The notes under the pieces: generated by a model
Databases searched by the model: none
The model's input: the letters and a program-made list of their open reading frames with translations, nothing else
Told to the model about the DNA's origin: nothing
Shown here: positions 17,821-26,460 of the stretch, one piece after another
Layout of the letters: every line of letters starts with the position of its first letter
Position numbering within the stretch: the stretch's first letter is position 1
Position numbers and translations under genes: made by a program
NCBI GenBank assembly: GCA_001769385.1
Contig: MEPB01000026.1
Span: 1 to 64,000, forward strand
Reading direction: 5' to 3'
Source of the DNA: Bacteroidetes bacterium RIFCSPLOWO2_12_FULL_35_15
Lineage (GTDB): Bacteria > Bacteroidota > Bacteroidia > 2-12-FULL-35-15
DNA length: 64,000 bases

Positions 17821-17846
17821 AATAAAAGACAATTTTGTCTTTTATT
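17821..17846. promoter_or_regulatory. Perfect 12-base-arm palindrome upstream of ric
   Basis: AATAAAAGACAA (17821-17832) and TTGTCTTTTATT (17835-17846) are exact reverse complements around TT. The close spacing suits an operator for a dimeric regulator better than a hairpin loop. The Rrf2 or Crp/Fnr proteins encoded in this window are candidates. Confidence 0.5.
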
Positions 17847-17892
17847 ATTAAAAAAAAAATAAAAATATTAAACAATTAAAAACATTTAAAAC

Positions 17893-18843
17893 ATGGAAAC
17901 ACTAACCATTCTTGATGTTACGATCATCGAACCAAGATTAAAACATCCAACAATTTTTGAAAATTTTGACAAATTAGCCCCCGGTGAAGCATTTGTTATT
18001 CACAACGATCATGATCCTAAACCACTTTATTATCAATTATTAGGTGAGCGTGGAAATGTTTTTACATGGGAGTACAAAGAAGAAGGTCCCGAATTTTGGA
18101 AAGTAAAAATTGCAAAATTAAATACAGGAGAAAAAGAAGCAACTATTGGAGACTTAGTAACCAGCGACTTTCGTAAAGCAGAAGTATTTAAAAAATTCGG
18201 ATTAGATTTTTGTTGCGGAGGAAAAAAAACCTTGACAAAAGCATGTAAAGAAAAAGGATTAGATGTGGTTCAAATAGAAAAAGAATTACGTGAAATTGAT
18301 AGTATGTCGATTAATTCATCGCATGATTATAATAACTGGGACATTGGATTTTTAGCTGAATACATTTTAAATACGCACCACAAATACGTTAAACAAGCCA
18401 TTCCGGTTATCTACGAATACACTCAAAAAGTAGCAAAAGTACACGGGGAGAATCATCCCGAAGCAATAAAAATTGCAGAGAAATTTTTGATGATCTCAGA
18501 TGAGCTTAATCGTCACATGTGTAAAGAAGAAGATATTTTATTTCCTTACATTAAGCATTTATCTGAAGCAAAAAACAGTGGTATGAAAATAGAGCCTTCA
18601 CCATTTGGAACTGTCGGCAATCCCATAAATTTAATGGAGCAGGAACATGAACTTGTCGGAGAATTATTTCATGATATTAATGAATTGAGTTTTAATTACA
18701 CTCCTCCGGTTGATGCTTGTACAACCTACAAATTGTCTTACGCAAAATTGAAAGAATTTGAAGATGATCTTCATCAGCATATTCACTTGGAAAACAATAT
18801 TCTTTTCCCAAAAGCGGTTAAATTAGAAAAAGAACTTTTATAA
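17893..18843 (+). CDS. ric: DUF2249 - iron-sulfur cluster repair di-iron protein (Ric/ScdA/YtfE)
   Basis: The 316-residue product fuses an N-terminal DUF2249 domain (about 5-75, with EAFVIHNDHDPKPLYYQL) to the ScdA N-terminal motif (DFRKAEVFKKFGLDFCCGGKK, cysteines 107 and 108) and a hemerythrin-like helical domain. The latter contains the metal-binding histidines in NTHHKYVKQ, LNRHMCKEEDILFP, EQEHELVGELF and HQHIHLENNILFPKA. Ric proteins repair Fe-S clusters damaged by nitric oxide or peroxide in the cytoplasm. The DUF2249 fusion and a separate tandem DUF2249 gene 171 bases downstream point to one functional unit. Confidence 0.9.
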   Translation: METLTILDVTIIEPRLKHPTIFENFDKLAPGEAFVIHNDHDPKPLYYQLLGERGNVFTWEYKEEGPEFWKVKIAKLNTGEKEATIGDLVTSDFRKAEVFKKFGLDFCCGGKKTLTKACKEKGLDVVQIEKELREIDSMSINSSHDYNNWDIGFLAEYILNTHHKYVKQAIPVIYEYTQKVAKVHGENHPEAIKIAEKFLMISDELNRHMCKEEDILFPYIKHLSEAKNSGMKIEPSPFGTVGNPINLMEQEHELVGELFHDINELSFNYTPPVDACTTYKLSYAKLKEFEDDLHQHIHLENNILFPKAVKLEKELL

Positions 18844-18888
18844 TTTTTTTATTTTGCCGCAATGGCGCAGGAAATAATAATTTCACTG

Positions 18889-18958
18889 CGTCATTGCGAG
18901 CAACGAAGTAATCTACACAAAACATTGTTTAGAGATAGCTTCATTCCTCGCAATGACG
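18889..18958. repeat. Palindromic intergenic repeat (TCATTGCGAG family)
   Basis: CGTCATTGCGAG (18889-18900) pairs with CTCGCAATGACG (18947-18958), and AACGAAGTAATCT is opposed by AGATAGCTTCATT. This is the cleanest copy of the family in the window. Confidence 0.85.
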
Positions 18959-19014
18959 ACACAAAGAATTTTTTTGTGAAATTGAATGTTTTATACTAAC
19001 GAACAGAAAATAAA

Positions 19015-19584
19015 ATGGAAACAACAGCACCTGAATTTTATCAACAACTTTCAATTGAAAAAACAATTGAACTGGATGTAAGAAAAAATCTTGCACAAGG
19101 AAACGATCCCTTTCAAGTAATCATGGATGGGATTTCAAAATTACCAGATGGTTTTACATTAAAACTCATCACTACCTTTGAGCCTAAACCTCTTATCAGT
19201 ATTCTTCGCCAAAAAGGATATACCACACATGTTGTTTATGAAGAAGGAACTGAGTTGGTATTTACCTATTTCAAAAAAGAATTGGATGCAGGTAATTTAT
19301 CTAAAACGAAAGTAAATACTGCCCCATCAAATAAAGATCAAATTGAACAGCTTTTAAAAAAATATGCAGAAAATATAAAAAGCATAGATGTTCGTGACCT
19401 GGAAATGCCTTTACCTATGGTAACCATTTTAAGAGAATTAGAAAAATTGCCTGAAGATATTTTACTTTATGTAAATCATAAAAAGGTTCCGGAATTTCTT
19501 TTGCCGGAGCTCCAGGAACGTGGGTATAAATGGATGATAGAAGAAATTGAAGAAGGCAATGTTAAATTATTAATTTATAAATAA
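19015..19584 (+). CDS. Tandem DUF2249 protein
   Basis: The 189-residue soluble product has two DUF2249 repeats (about 14-90 and 115-189). Each opens with an ELDVR or SIDVRDLE strand and passes through PLPMVTILRELEKLP- or FTLKLITTFEPKPLI-type segments. DUF2249 proteins are found with NO- and nitrite-metabolism genes; their reaction is not established as far as I know. The position between ric and the membrane protein at 19779 supports a role in nitrosative stress. Confidence 0.8.
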   Translation: METTAPEFYQQLSIEKTIELDVRKNLAQGNDPFQVIMDGISKLPDGFTLKLITTFEPKPLISILRQKGYTTHVVYEEGTELVFTYFKKELDAGNLSKTKVNTAPSNKDQIEQLLKKYAENIKSIDVRDLEMPLPMVTILRELEKLPEDILLYVNHKKVPEFLLPELQERGYKWMIEEIEEGNVKLLIYK

Positions 19585-19631
19585 AAGCCATTTGTAGTCA
19601 AATGACAGGTCAATAAAACAATTATATATGG

Positions 19632-19730
19632 ATCTCATTTCGACCAGAGAAAGAAATCTCATTTTAACACTAATCTTTTGAGATTTCTCCTATGTTTACC
19701 CTGAGGATAGCCAAGGGGTCGGAATGACAT
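19632..19730. repeat. Degenerate GTCATTTCGACC-family inverted repeat
   Basis: CTCATTTCGACCAGAGAAAG opens the element and GGTCGGAATGACAT closes it, with AGAAATCTC and GAGATTTCT as inner arms. An insertion of about 20 bases (GTTTACCCTGAGGATAGCC) separates the inner and outer right arms. Confidence 0.7.
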
Positions 19731-19778
19731 AACAAAATACATTTCAGTACAAACTCTAAAAAAATTAAAACATATTTT

Positions 19779-21074
19779 ATGCAACTAGCTACTCAAAAAG
19801 CTCCACCGGCAAACATAGTGTTACCACACTATGCATTTGCTGCGGTAGCTTTTTTAGTTTTGTTCATTTTGCTTTTTTTTTCTGCTGATTCTTTTATTGG
19901 CCACTACTTCAACCCTAAATTACTGACGATTACTCACATTGCCGCATTGGGCTGGGGAACGATGATCATTTTTGGTTCACTTTATCAATTATTGCCGGTC
20001 ATATTGAATAGTTCGTTGTTCAGCAATCTTTTGGCACAAATCACTTTTTATTTTTGGGGACCTGGACTAATACTACTTGCATTTTCCTTTTGGACCTTCG
20101 CCATCGGAATACCTATCCAGATTGCATCTGTTTTATTATTTATTGCTGCAACATTATTTTTAGTGAACATTATTGTAACCGTAACGAAAGCAGAAAAATC
20201 AAACATACAGGCCGAATTTATTGTTACAGCAGCTCTTTGGTTTTGGGTAACTGTAACAATCGGAGTATTGATGGCATTTAATTTAACGTATGCATTCTTA
20301 CCACAAGAACATCTATTTTATTTGAAATTACATGCACATATAGGAATTGCAGGCTGGTTCCTCCTTTTAATCATGGGTGCCGGCTCAAAATTATTACCCA
20401 TGTTTTTATTATCATCAGGCGTGAACGAAAAAAAACTAACCATCGCTTACTACTTGTTGAACGCAGGAATTATAGGTTTTTTAGTGGATTCTTTATTTTT
20501 CAATGGAATTTCAAGAGGAATAATTTACCTGCTAATAGCACTTGCCGGAATTGCTTTCTTTTTCTCTTTTGCTTACGAAGCCTATAAAAAACGTGCACGT
20601 AAAAATTTAGATATTGGAATGAAACAATCAATTTATGCATTTCTAATTATTTCTGTTTGCATAATTTTTAGTGTGCTAAATAACTTAACTATTTTTAATT
20701 CTGCTGTATTTGCTCAACAAATAACATTGCTATTTGGAATAAGTGTTTTCATTGGATTTATTAGCTTATTGATCATGGGACAAACTTTAAAAATACTTCC
20801 ATTCATTGTTTGGTTAAATAAATATCAAAAACTTGCCGGAAAAGGAAAAACGCCATTGCCTAAGGATCTGTTCTCAGAAAAAATTGCATATTGGCAATTT
20901 CTGTCTTTTATTATTGGCTTTCTTTTACTTCTTTTTGGTATTTTAATTTCAACAGTTATCTTTATACAAATTGCTTCTTTATTATTAATAGCAGCAGCTT
21001 TATTATACAATTTCAACGTTTTTAAAATGCTCTTACATAAAACCTCTATTCAACCTTTTCCAAAAAACAATTAA
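19779..21074 (+). CDS. Heme-copper-oxidase subunit I-like membrane protein (NO module)
   Basis: The 431-residue protein has about 12 membrane segments. Intramembrane histidines occur in LTITHIAALGWG and YLKLHAHIGIAGWFLLL, followed by a short cytoplasmic tail, the pattern of cytochrome-oxidase-subunit-I or NnrS relatives. The DUF59 gene starts one base after its stop codon region, indicating translational coupling. Together with Ric, DUF2249 and the Rrf2 regulator it looks like part of an NO-response operon. No catalytic function is demonstrated by the sequence. Confidence 0.65.
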   Translation: MQLATQKAPPANIVLPHYAFAAVAFLVLFILLFFSADSFIGHYFNPKLLTITHIAALGWGTMIIFGSLYQLLPVILNSSLFSNLLAQITFYFWGPGLILLAFSFWTFAIGIPIQIASVLLFIAATLFLVNIIVTVTKAEKSNIQAEFIVTAALWFWVTVTIGVLMAFNLTYAFLPQEHLFYLKLHAHIGIAGWFLLLIMGAGSKLLPMFLLSSGVNEKKLTIAYYLLNAGIIGFLVDSLFFNGISRGIIYLLIALAGIAFFFSFAYEAYKKRARKNLDIGMKQSIYAFLIISVCIIFSVLNNLTIFNSAVFAQQITLLFGISVFIGFISLLIMGQTLKILPFIVWLNKYQKLAGKGKTPLPKDLFSEKIAYWQFLSFIIGFLLLLFGILISTVIFIQIASLLLIAAALLYNFNVFKMLLHKTSIQPFPKNN

Positions 21075-21075
21075 C

Positions 21076-21402
21076 ATGCAAGTATATAACGAAGAAAATA
21101 AAATTGAAATCGAAGTGTATGATTCATTGAAACGTGTGATGGATCCTGAATTAGGAATTAATATTGTGGATCTGGGATTGATATATAAAATTACTTATAC
21201 GATTGAAAATGGAATTCATATTACAATGACCCTGTCAACAAAAGGTTGTCCGATGAGTGATGTGATCATGGATCAAATGGATAGTGTTTTAAGCGAGATC
21301 TTTCCGGATAAAAAACACCACATTGAATTAGTATGGGAGCCTGTTTGGAACACCAGCTTTGTAACACCCGAAGGAAAAAAAGCCTTGGGCTTAACGTTTT
21401 AA
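21076..21402 (+). CDS. DUF59 / MIP18-family metal-sulfur cluster assembly protein
   Basis: This 108-residue single-domain protein contains the family motif VMDPELGINIVDLGLIYKI near the start and the conserved cysteine in LSTKGCPMSDVI, ending with VWNTSFVTPEGKKALGL. Relatives include SufT, PaaD and MIP18, which help insert or assemble Fe-S clusters. Translation is probably coupled to the membrane protein directly upstream. In this neighbourhood it may repair or load metal centres hit by NO. Confidence 0.85.
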   Translation: MQVYNEENKIEIEVYDSLKRVMDPELGINIVDLGLIYKITYTIENGIHITMTLSTKGCPMSDVIMDQMDSVLSEIFPDKKHHIELVWEPVWNTSFVTPEGKKALGLTF

Positions 21403-21424
21403 TTTAGACCAAATGCTAATTCTA

Positions 21425-21518
21425 CATCATTGCGAGGAACATTCTGAGTTGAAGCAGACATTCAATCCATAACAAAGCTTTACTTGGAGATTGCTTCGTC
21501 CCTCGCAAAAAATGACGG
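21425..21518. repeat. Palindromic intergenic repeat (TCATTGCGAGGAAC family)
   Basis: ATCATTGCGAGGAACATTCTGAG opens and CCTCGCAAAAAATGACGGCA closes the element. The inner part TTGAAGCAGACATTCAATCC and ACTTGGAGATTGCTTCGTC is shared with the copy at 16369. Confidence 0.8.
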
Positions 21519-21541
21519 CAATGCCTGATTTTCTTTGAAAA

Positions 21542-21559
21542 TAATTAGTACACTAATTA
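21542..21559. promoter_or_regulatory. Palindromic candidate operator of the Rrf2 gene
   Basis: TAATTAGT (21542-21549) and ACTAATTA (21552-21559) are exact reverse complements around AC, ending two bases before a -7-like element. The position fits autorepression by the Rrf2 protein encoded 38 bases downstream. Confidence 0.45.
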
Positions 21560-21561
21560 CC

Positions 21562-21569
21562 TAATTTTG
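21562..21569 (+). promoter_or_regulatory. Candidate -7 promoter element of the Rrf2 gene
   Basis: TAATTTTG matches TAnnTTTG and lies 27 bases before the ATG at 21597. A TTTG at 21534-21537 could serve as the upstream element, although the spacing is a few bases long. Confidence 0.4.
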
Positions 21570-21596
21570 AATTAAAAAAGATACAATAATAAAACA

Positions 21597-22028
21597 ATGT
21601 TTTCAAAAGCCTGTGAATACGCATTAAAAGCAGTACTTTATCTTTCACTCAACAGCAGTGAAGATAGAAAACTGGGCATTAAGGAAATTGCCGAAAAGTT
21701 AAATTTACCCAGTCCTTTTCTTGGTAAAATTTTACAAAATCTGGTTCGCCATAAAATTTTGGATTCAACCAAAGGACCAAATGGAGGATTCTATTTTAAG
21801 AAAAATTCGAAAAAAATATTCATCATAAAAATTGTAGAAATCATTGATGGCTTGGAATTTTTTGAAAAATGTGGAATGGGATTAAAACATTGCTCCAGCA
21901 TAAAACCTTGTCCTATACATAATGATTTGATGCCCTATCGTCAAAAATTAAAAGAAATGCTGGAAGAAAAAACAATTGCTGATCTTACACTTGTACTTGC
22001 AAGTGGAAAGGCGTTTTTGAAAAATTAA
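21597..22028 (+). CDS. Rrf2-family transcriptional regulator with Fe-S-type cysteines
   Basis: The 143-residue product has the Rrf2 winged helix (EYALKAVLYLSL, LGIKEIAEKLNLPSPFLGKILQNLVR, GPNGGFYF). Three cysteines, C92-x6-C99-x5-C105, sit in the loop that holds a [2Fe-2S] or [4Fe-4S] cluster in NsrR and IscR. An NsrR-like NO sensor is the natural reading next to Ric, DUF2249 and DUF59 genes. It could control this module through the palindromes noted at 17821 and 21542. Confidence 0.85.
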   Translation: MFSKACEYALKAVLYLSLNSSEDRKLGIKEIAEKLNLPSPFLGKILQNLVRHKILDSTKGPNGGFYFKKNSKKIFIIKIVEIIDGLEFFEKCGMGLKHCSSIKPCPIHNDLMPYRQKLKEMLEEKTIADLTLVLASGKAFLKN

Positions 22029-22542
22029 TTTATTTTTTTGTTTCTGTCTTTGTTAGCGTTATTTCAACACAAACTCCAAAACATTTTTCTTTTTACTTGC
22101 AGATAAAACTATTACATACCGAGAAATAGAACTTTCAACGTCTTAAAATAAAGTGTTATACCAGTTAAACTAGTCCAATTTAAATTACCTCGCTCGTTTC
22201 TCATCTCCGCTCGAAATTACATCAGCGCTGTCATTTTGAGCATTCTGCGTTGAAGCAGACACATCGAGATTGTGTTGGGCTAAATTTCGGACTATAATAT
22301 ATTTAGAATTGGTATTATATACATTTTTAAGTATTGATTTCAGAAATATGTTTGACAATACACCCGGAATAAATTCTCTCTGCCGAAAGACAAGCATCAG
22401 AATAAGATTTTGCTTCGATTATTACTTCGATTGTATTACCGAAATAATTTATGACAACTTTCCAGCTTTTCATGATTAAAATTGTAAAACAGAGCTAATG
22501 CAATGCGCTAGCTCTTAATGATTAAATAAATTATTGGAATTT
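22029..22542. other. Intergenic region with a partial repeat
   Basis: No gene was identified. A partial copy of the TCATTGCGAG repeat family (22229-22280) is present: CTGTCATTTTGAGCATTCTGCGTTGAAGCAGACACATCGAGATTG without a recognisable right arm. Confidence 0.55.
22229..22280. repeat. Partial palindromic repeat (left half only)
   Basis: TGTCATTTTGAGCATTCTGCG plus TTGAAGCAGACA matches the left half of the elements at 21425 and 32400. The right half is missing or too diverged to see. Confidence 0.55.
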
Positions 22543-22914
22543 TTAAGAAATTGAAAGCACAGGAGGTCCCCGTTTTTCATTGCCGAAAAAGAGCTGAAGA
22601 AAGTAAAATGTTTGAGAAGAAAAAATAAACTGATTGCTACCTAAATGTATAAGGAAAGTATTTTCAGCAGCACAAAAATAGTGAACCGTTACAATGCCTT
22701 TTTGATACTTTTTCCTTTTTGATGGGCGAAGTTTTTTTGAAATTTTTGAATTCTTTATAGTAAAATAATCAGTTGAAGATTTTTCTTTAAGTGTGTTTTC
22801 GTATTTATGTAGTTCAGAGAGTTGTTGTAATGCAAATGAATCCCCTGTCTTCGCATTGGTATGTTTATACCCAAAGAATGATAGTAGAATAAATAGGTAA
22901 ACAAATTTTTTCAC
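22543..22914 (-). CDS. Small secreted protein of unknown function
   Basis: The 123-residue product has a clear signal peptide (MKKFVYLFILLSFFGYKHTNA). The mature part is basic in its middle (SKKLRPSKRKKYQKG) and ends in a hydrophobic aromatic stretch followed by GPPVLSIS. I do not recognise a family. The signal peptide and the lack of competing frames support a real gene. Confidence 0.5.
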   Translation of the reverse strand: MKKFVYLFILLSFFGYKHTNAKTGDSFALQQLSELHKYENTLKEKSSTDYFTIKNSKISKKLRPSKRKKYQKGIVTVHYFCAAENTFLIHLGSNQFIFSSQTFYFLQLFFGNEKRGPPVLSIS

Positions 22915-23142
22915 ATAGTAAAGTTAAGTAAAATTATCGTACTTATCAAGATGGGTTGTAATTGCGGTAAAAGCAAGTATATTATTTATTGATGATAGAA
23001 TATCAATAGTTTTTGCGCTGTAAAAAAAATCAAACTACGAAGTGTCCGCCTTTGCTGTTGTTATTTCATTTACAAATCTTATACGATTTTTCTTGTTCGC
23101 TTGCAGATGAAATAGCCCCTGCAAGAACTCAAAGCAGCAGAA

Positions 23143-23592
23143 CTATTTGATCGTATCAAGATTCAGGTAATAAAGTTTTGCTGCTTGTTCTATTTCATCA
23201 TCCAAATCGGAATCAATTTTAAAGGAATATAAAGCCCATTTATCATTTGGTTTATATAATTCAAAAATGAACCTCATTGGTTGTCGGTCATATTTTATCA
23301 TGTAAGAATAAAGTATAAAACTTTCGGAGAATTGCTTTTTGGTTATAAGTTCATAACCATAATACTTGCCTACATAGTCAACAGTATATTTATTCACTTC
23401 ATTTTTCATAGTTTCAATCCCATCTTTAATTCTGGCAGTCCATGGATTGGTTGCATATATTTCTTCAACTGCTTTGCTCGGATTTTTCGCATATTCTTTG
23501 AAGAAAGAATTTATAACATCCTCTGGATTTGATTGTCCACAAATAGTTAGTGATAATAATGTTATTGATGCAAATAAGATTATTTTTTTCAT
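23143..23592 (-). CDS. Secreted protein of unknown function
   Basis: The ATG at 23592 is chosen because it begins a proper signal peptide (MKKIILFASITLLSLTICGQS); an earlier in-frame start at 23646 would put a charged extension before it. The mature protein of about 130 residues has a helical opening (PEDVINSFFKEYAKNPSKAVEEIYATN) followed by alternating strands, as in small NTF2-like or DUF4019-type secreted proteins. The function is unknown. Confidence 0.6.
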   Translation of the reverse strand: MKKIILFASITLLSLTICGQSNPEDVINSFFKEYAKNPSKAVEEIYATNPWTARIKDGIETMKNEVNKYTVDYVGKYYGYELITKKQFSESFILYSYMIKYDRQPMRFIFELYKPNDKWALYSFKIDSDLDDEIEQAAKLYYLNLDTIK

Positions 23593-23717
23593 ATCTGTTT
23601 GTTTTTGTATTTCTTTTTTTGTTAAAGTTGTTTCATCAACAAACATAAATCATTTTTGTTCAATGCAGGATGCAATATTATAGAACAAAAAAATATTGAA
23701 ATAGACCCAACACTTAA

Positions 23718-24923
23718 TTACTTTAACAACTTCTGCTCTTCCCTTCGATGTACTTCTTCTGTAATTAATTTCAGCTCCCTGCTCATTTGACCTGCAATAG
23801 CAGTGTTTTCCTGTGCCCTGCGAATTAAATATGGAATTACAGATTTTACCGGACCATAAGGTAAATACTTGGTAACATTGTATCCGGCATCGGCCAAATT
23901 ATACGTGATATGGTCACTCATACCAAATAATTGTGAAAAATAAATATTAGGATGATTATTAGGGATCTTTAAACGTTTCATTTCATTGATTACAAACATA
24001 CTACTTGCTTCATTATGTGTACCTGCACATAAAGTAATGATGTCAATGTTTTCCAGGCAAATAGTAATTCCTTTATCGAAAGCGATGTCGGTGTTTTCTT
24101 TCGAAGTTTGAATAGGGGATTTATAACCCATTTCCAGCGCACGTTTGTTTTCTTTTTCGAGATATGCACCACGCACTAATTTAATTCCAATTAAAAACTT
24201 CTCTTTCCTCGCAATTGCGATCAGCGATTTCAAATAATCCAATCGATCCCAACGATACATTTGTAAGGTTGTTAAAACAATTGCTTTTTCTTTGTTATAG
24301 GTGCGCATCATTTCTTCCGCCATACGATCAATAGCCTCTTGAATCCATGAATGTTCCGCATCAATATATATAGGCACTTTGCTTACGAATGAATTATAAC
24401 ATATATCATTTAAACGGGATTTAGCTTTTGCGAATTCCGCTTGTTCTTCTTCAGTAAGTTTTGCTCCTGAATTTACTTTTTCAAGTAGCGCAAATGGCGC
24501 AATACCTGTTACTTTCAAACAAGTATATGGTATTGCAGGGTTATTTTTTGCAAGTTGAATAATGCGTATGATCTCCTCTTTTGTTTTTGTAAAATCTTCT
24601 TCTGACTCTTCCCCTTCAACAGAATAATCCAGTATAGAACCAATTTTTGATTTTTGTAATTCTTCTACTACTTTTTTGCTTTCATCCAGATTTTCACCAC
24701 CACAAAATTGTTTAAAGATGGTTGCTTTGATGACAGATCCAATAGGAAGTCCAATTTTTATGGCAAAGAGTGTCAGTTTCGAACCAATATTTACTAATCT
24801 TGGGTTTCCCATCAACTTAAAAAGCCAGCTGGTTTTATTTAATTGTTTATCATCTTTGCCTGAAAACGCTTTTTTAGTATCATCAAAAGACACTACCTGT
24901 GCTTGTTCTAAAATATCATTCAT
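23718..24923 (-). CDS. Proline dehydrogenase
   Basis: The 401-residue product is the stand-alone FAD-dependent proline dehydrogenase that oxidises proline to pyrroline-5-carboxylate and feeds electrons to quinone. Family motifs seen are VPIYIDAEHSWIQEAID, FLIGIKLVRGAYLEKE, CAGTHNEASS, and at the C terminus VTKYLPYGPVKSVIPYLIRRAQEN. Length and domain match the monofunctional bacterial form, not the PutA fusion. The gene has no obvious operon partner. Confidence 0.92.
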   Translation of the reverse strand: MNDILEQAQVVSFDDTKKAFSGKDDKQLNKTSWLFKLMGNPRLVNIGSKLTLFAIKIGLPIGSVIKATIFKQFCGGENLDESKKVVEELQKSKIGSILDYSVEGEESEEDFTKTKEEIIRIIQLAKNNPAIPYTCLKVTGIAPFALLEKVNSGAKLTEEEQAEFAKAKSRLNDICYNSFVSKVPIYIDAEHSWIQEAIDRMAEEMMRTYNKEKAIVLTTLQMYRWDRLDYLKSLIAIARKEKFLIGIKLVRGAYLEKENKRALEMGYKSPIQTSKENTDIAFDKGITICLENIDIITLCAGTHNEASSMFVINEMKRLKIPNNHPNIYFSQLFGMSDHITYNLADAGYNVTKYLPYGPVKSVIPYLIRRAQENTAIAGQMSRELKLITEEVHRREEQKLLK

Positions 24924-25055
24924 AATCTATTATTTATTTATTTCATTTGGAACTGTTCATTCCCGAATTGTTTATAATTGTATTCACGAACTTCCTGTTT
25001 CGTAATATTCCCTTTGTCAGTAAATCCTCTTTTCAAACCCGGGCAAATTTTCACA

Positions 25056-26450
25056 TTATTTTTTTTCACTGCTTACTCCAAATAATACTTCTTTGGAAGA
25101 ATCAGAAATAGTAATGTTTTGAATCTCACCTATTCTTGGATCAAATGCGCTACAAATATTGCGAATATAATCACGCCCTTCCTTTCTTATTTTTATAGAA
25201 TTATCAGAAATTTTCAACCATTTGCATTTTTCAAATTTTCTTATTCTATTAATGCCCGTTAGCATAAGGGCTTTTTCTTCTTCTGAATTTCCCCAGGTGG
25301 TTTTAAATTTACATTGAAGGTTGAGGATGTGTTTTCGGATTATAAAATCTTCCTTATTTAAAAAACACCCATTCGCAACCGGTAATTTTTTTTTGTCAAT
25401 TGAATGATAATAAGCCTTGATGGTTCGTTCATTTTGAACCGATGCATACCCTGCATCACTTATAGCAGAAACGCCCAAACCAACCACTATTGCACCGGCT
25501 TGAGAAGAATACCCCATTATGTTTCTGTGCAAAGAATTTGTTTTAAAAGCAGAATATAATACATCTGTTTTTTGGACAAACTGGTTCATTCCAATATCAA
25601 TATATCCCGATTCCAAAAGCATATTTTTGTATATTTTCAGAAACATTTTTTTTTCAGGTTCTAATGGTAAATACCTCTCATAACTTTGCTGAGCCTTATT
25701 TTTTACAGGAGCATGAATATATTCATTTAAGCTAATTCGTTCAGGTTTCAATTCCCTTATTTTATAAATAGTATCGATAATTGTTTTCCTGGTTTGATGT
25801 GGCAAGCCGAATAATAGCTCAAAACAAATAGATCTATACCCGATCAACCTTGCAGCTTTTGTAATTTTTAGAATGTCTTCAAATGTCTGAATTTGATTAA
25901 TCGCATTTTGCACCCGGGGATCAAAATCCTGTATCCCAATATTAATAGATGTAAAACCCAATTTATTTAATTCAATTAAATGTTCTTTCGTAGTACTGTT
26001 TATTTGCATTTCAAATGTCATTATTGCATTTGTATCAATTTCAGCTTTTGAAAATATTTCCACTAAAAGTTTTTTCAAATTTTCAGAACTAAAAAATGTA
26101 GGGGAGCCTCCGCCCAAATGAAGTTGTTTAATATGTGGTTTTTTTTCGAGTAATTTACAGTATAGCTTCCATTCATTTATTAAATGTTCAATATATGGTT
26201 CTTCTACATTGTGATTTTTGGTAGTATGAGCATTAAAACAGCAAAATGCACATTTGCTTTCGCAAAAAGGAAGATGAATGTATAAGCTTATGCCCTGATT
26301 TGATTTATTCTGATTAAATACCTTTTTCACTAAAGCTTCCCAAGCTTTTTGATTGCCGGATTTATTTGTATCGTTCCAATATGGAACCGAAGGATAGCTG
26401 CAATATCCTGCATCAACGTCAGACTCAATGATATAAACACTACTCCTCAT
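25056..26450 (-). CDS. hemN: Oxygen-independent coproporphyrinogen III oxidase (HemN)
   Basis: This 464-residue radical-SAM enzyme has the CxxxCxxC motif at C63, C67 and C70 with an extra cysteine next to it (CESKCAFCCF). The HLGGGSPTFF glycine-rich motif and a SINIGIQDFDPRVQNAINQIQ segment typical of HemN follow. It converts coproporphyrinogen III to protoporphyrinogen IX without oxygen in the cytoplasm. It lies 10 bases downstream of an Fnr-type regulator gene, so the two are probably cotranscribed. Heme made anaerobically would be needed for the eight-heme and one-heme cytochromes nearby. Confidence 0.93.
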   Translation of the reverse strand: MRSSVYIIESDVDAGYCSYPSVPYWNDTNKSGNQKAWEALVKKVFNQNKSNQGISLYIHLPFCESKCAFCCFNAHTTKNHNVEEPYIEHLINEWKLYCKLLEKKPHIKQLHLGGGSPTFFSSENLKKLLVEIFSKAEIDTNAIMTFEMQINSTTKEHLIELNKLGFTSINIGIQDFDPRVQNAINQIQTFEDILKITKAARLIGYRSICFELLFGLPHQTRKTIIDTIYKIRELKPERISLNEYIHAPVKNKAQQSYERYLPLEPEKKMFLKIYKNMLLESGYIDIGMNQFVQKTDVLYSAFKTNSLHRNIMGYSSQAGAIVVGLGVSAISDAGYASVQNERTIKAYYHSIDKKKLPVANGCFLNKEDFIIRKHILNLQCKFKTTWGNSEEEKALMLTGINRIRKFEKCKWLKISDNSIKIRKEGRDYIRNICSAFDPRIGEIQNITISDSSKEVLFGVSSEKK

Positions 26451-26460
26451 TTATCGCTAA

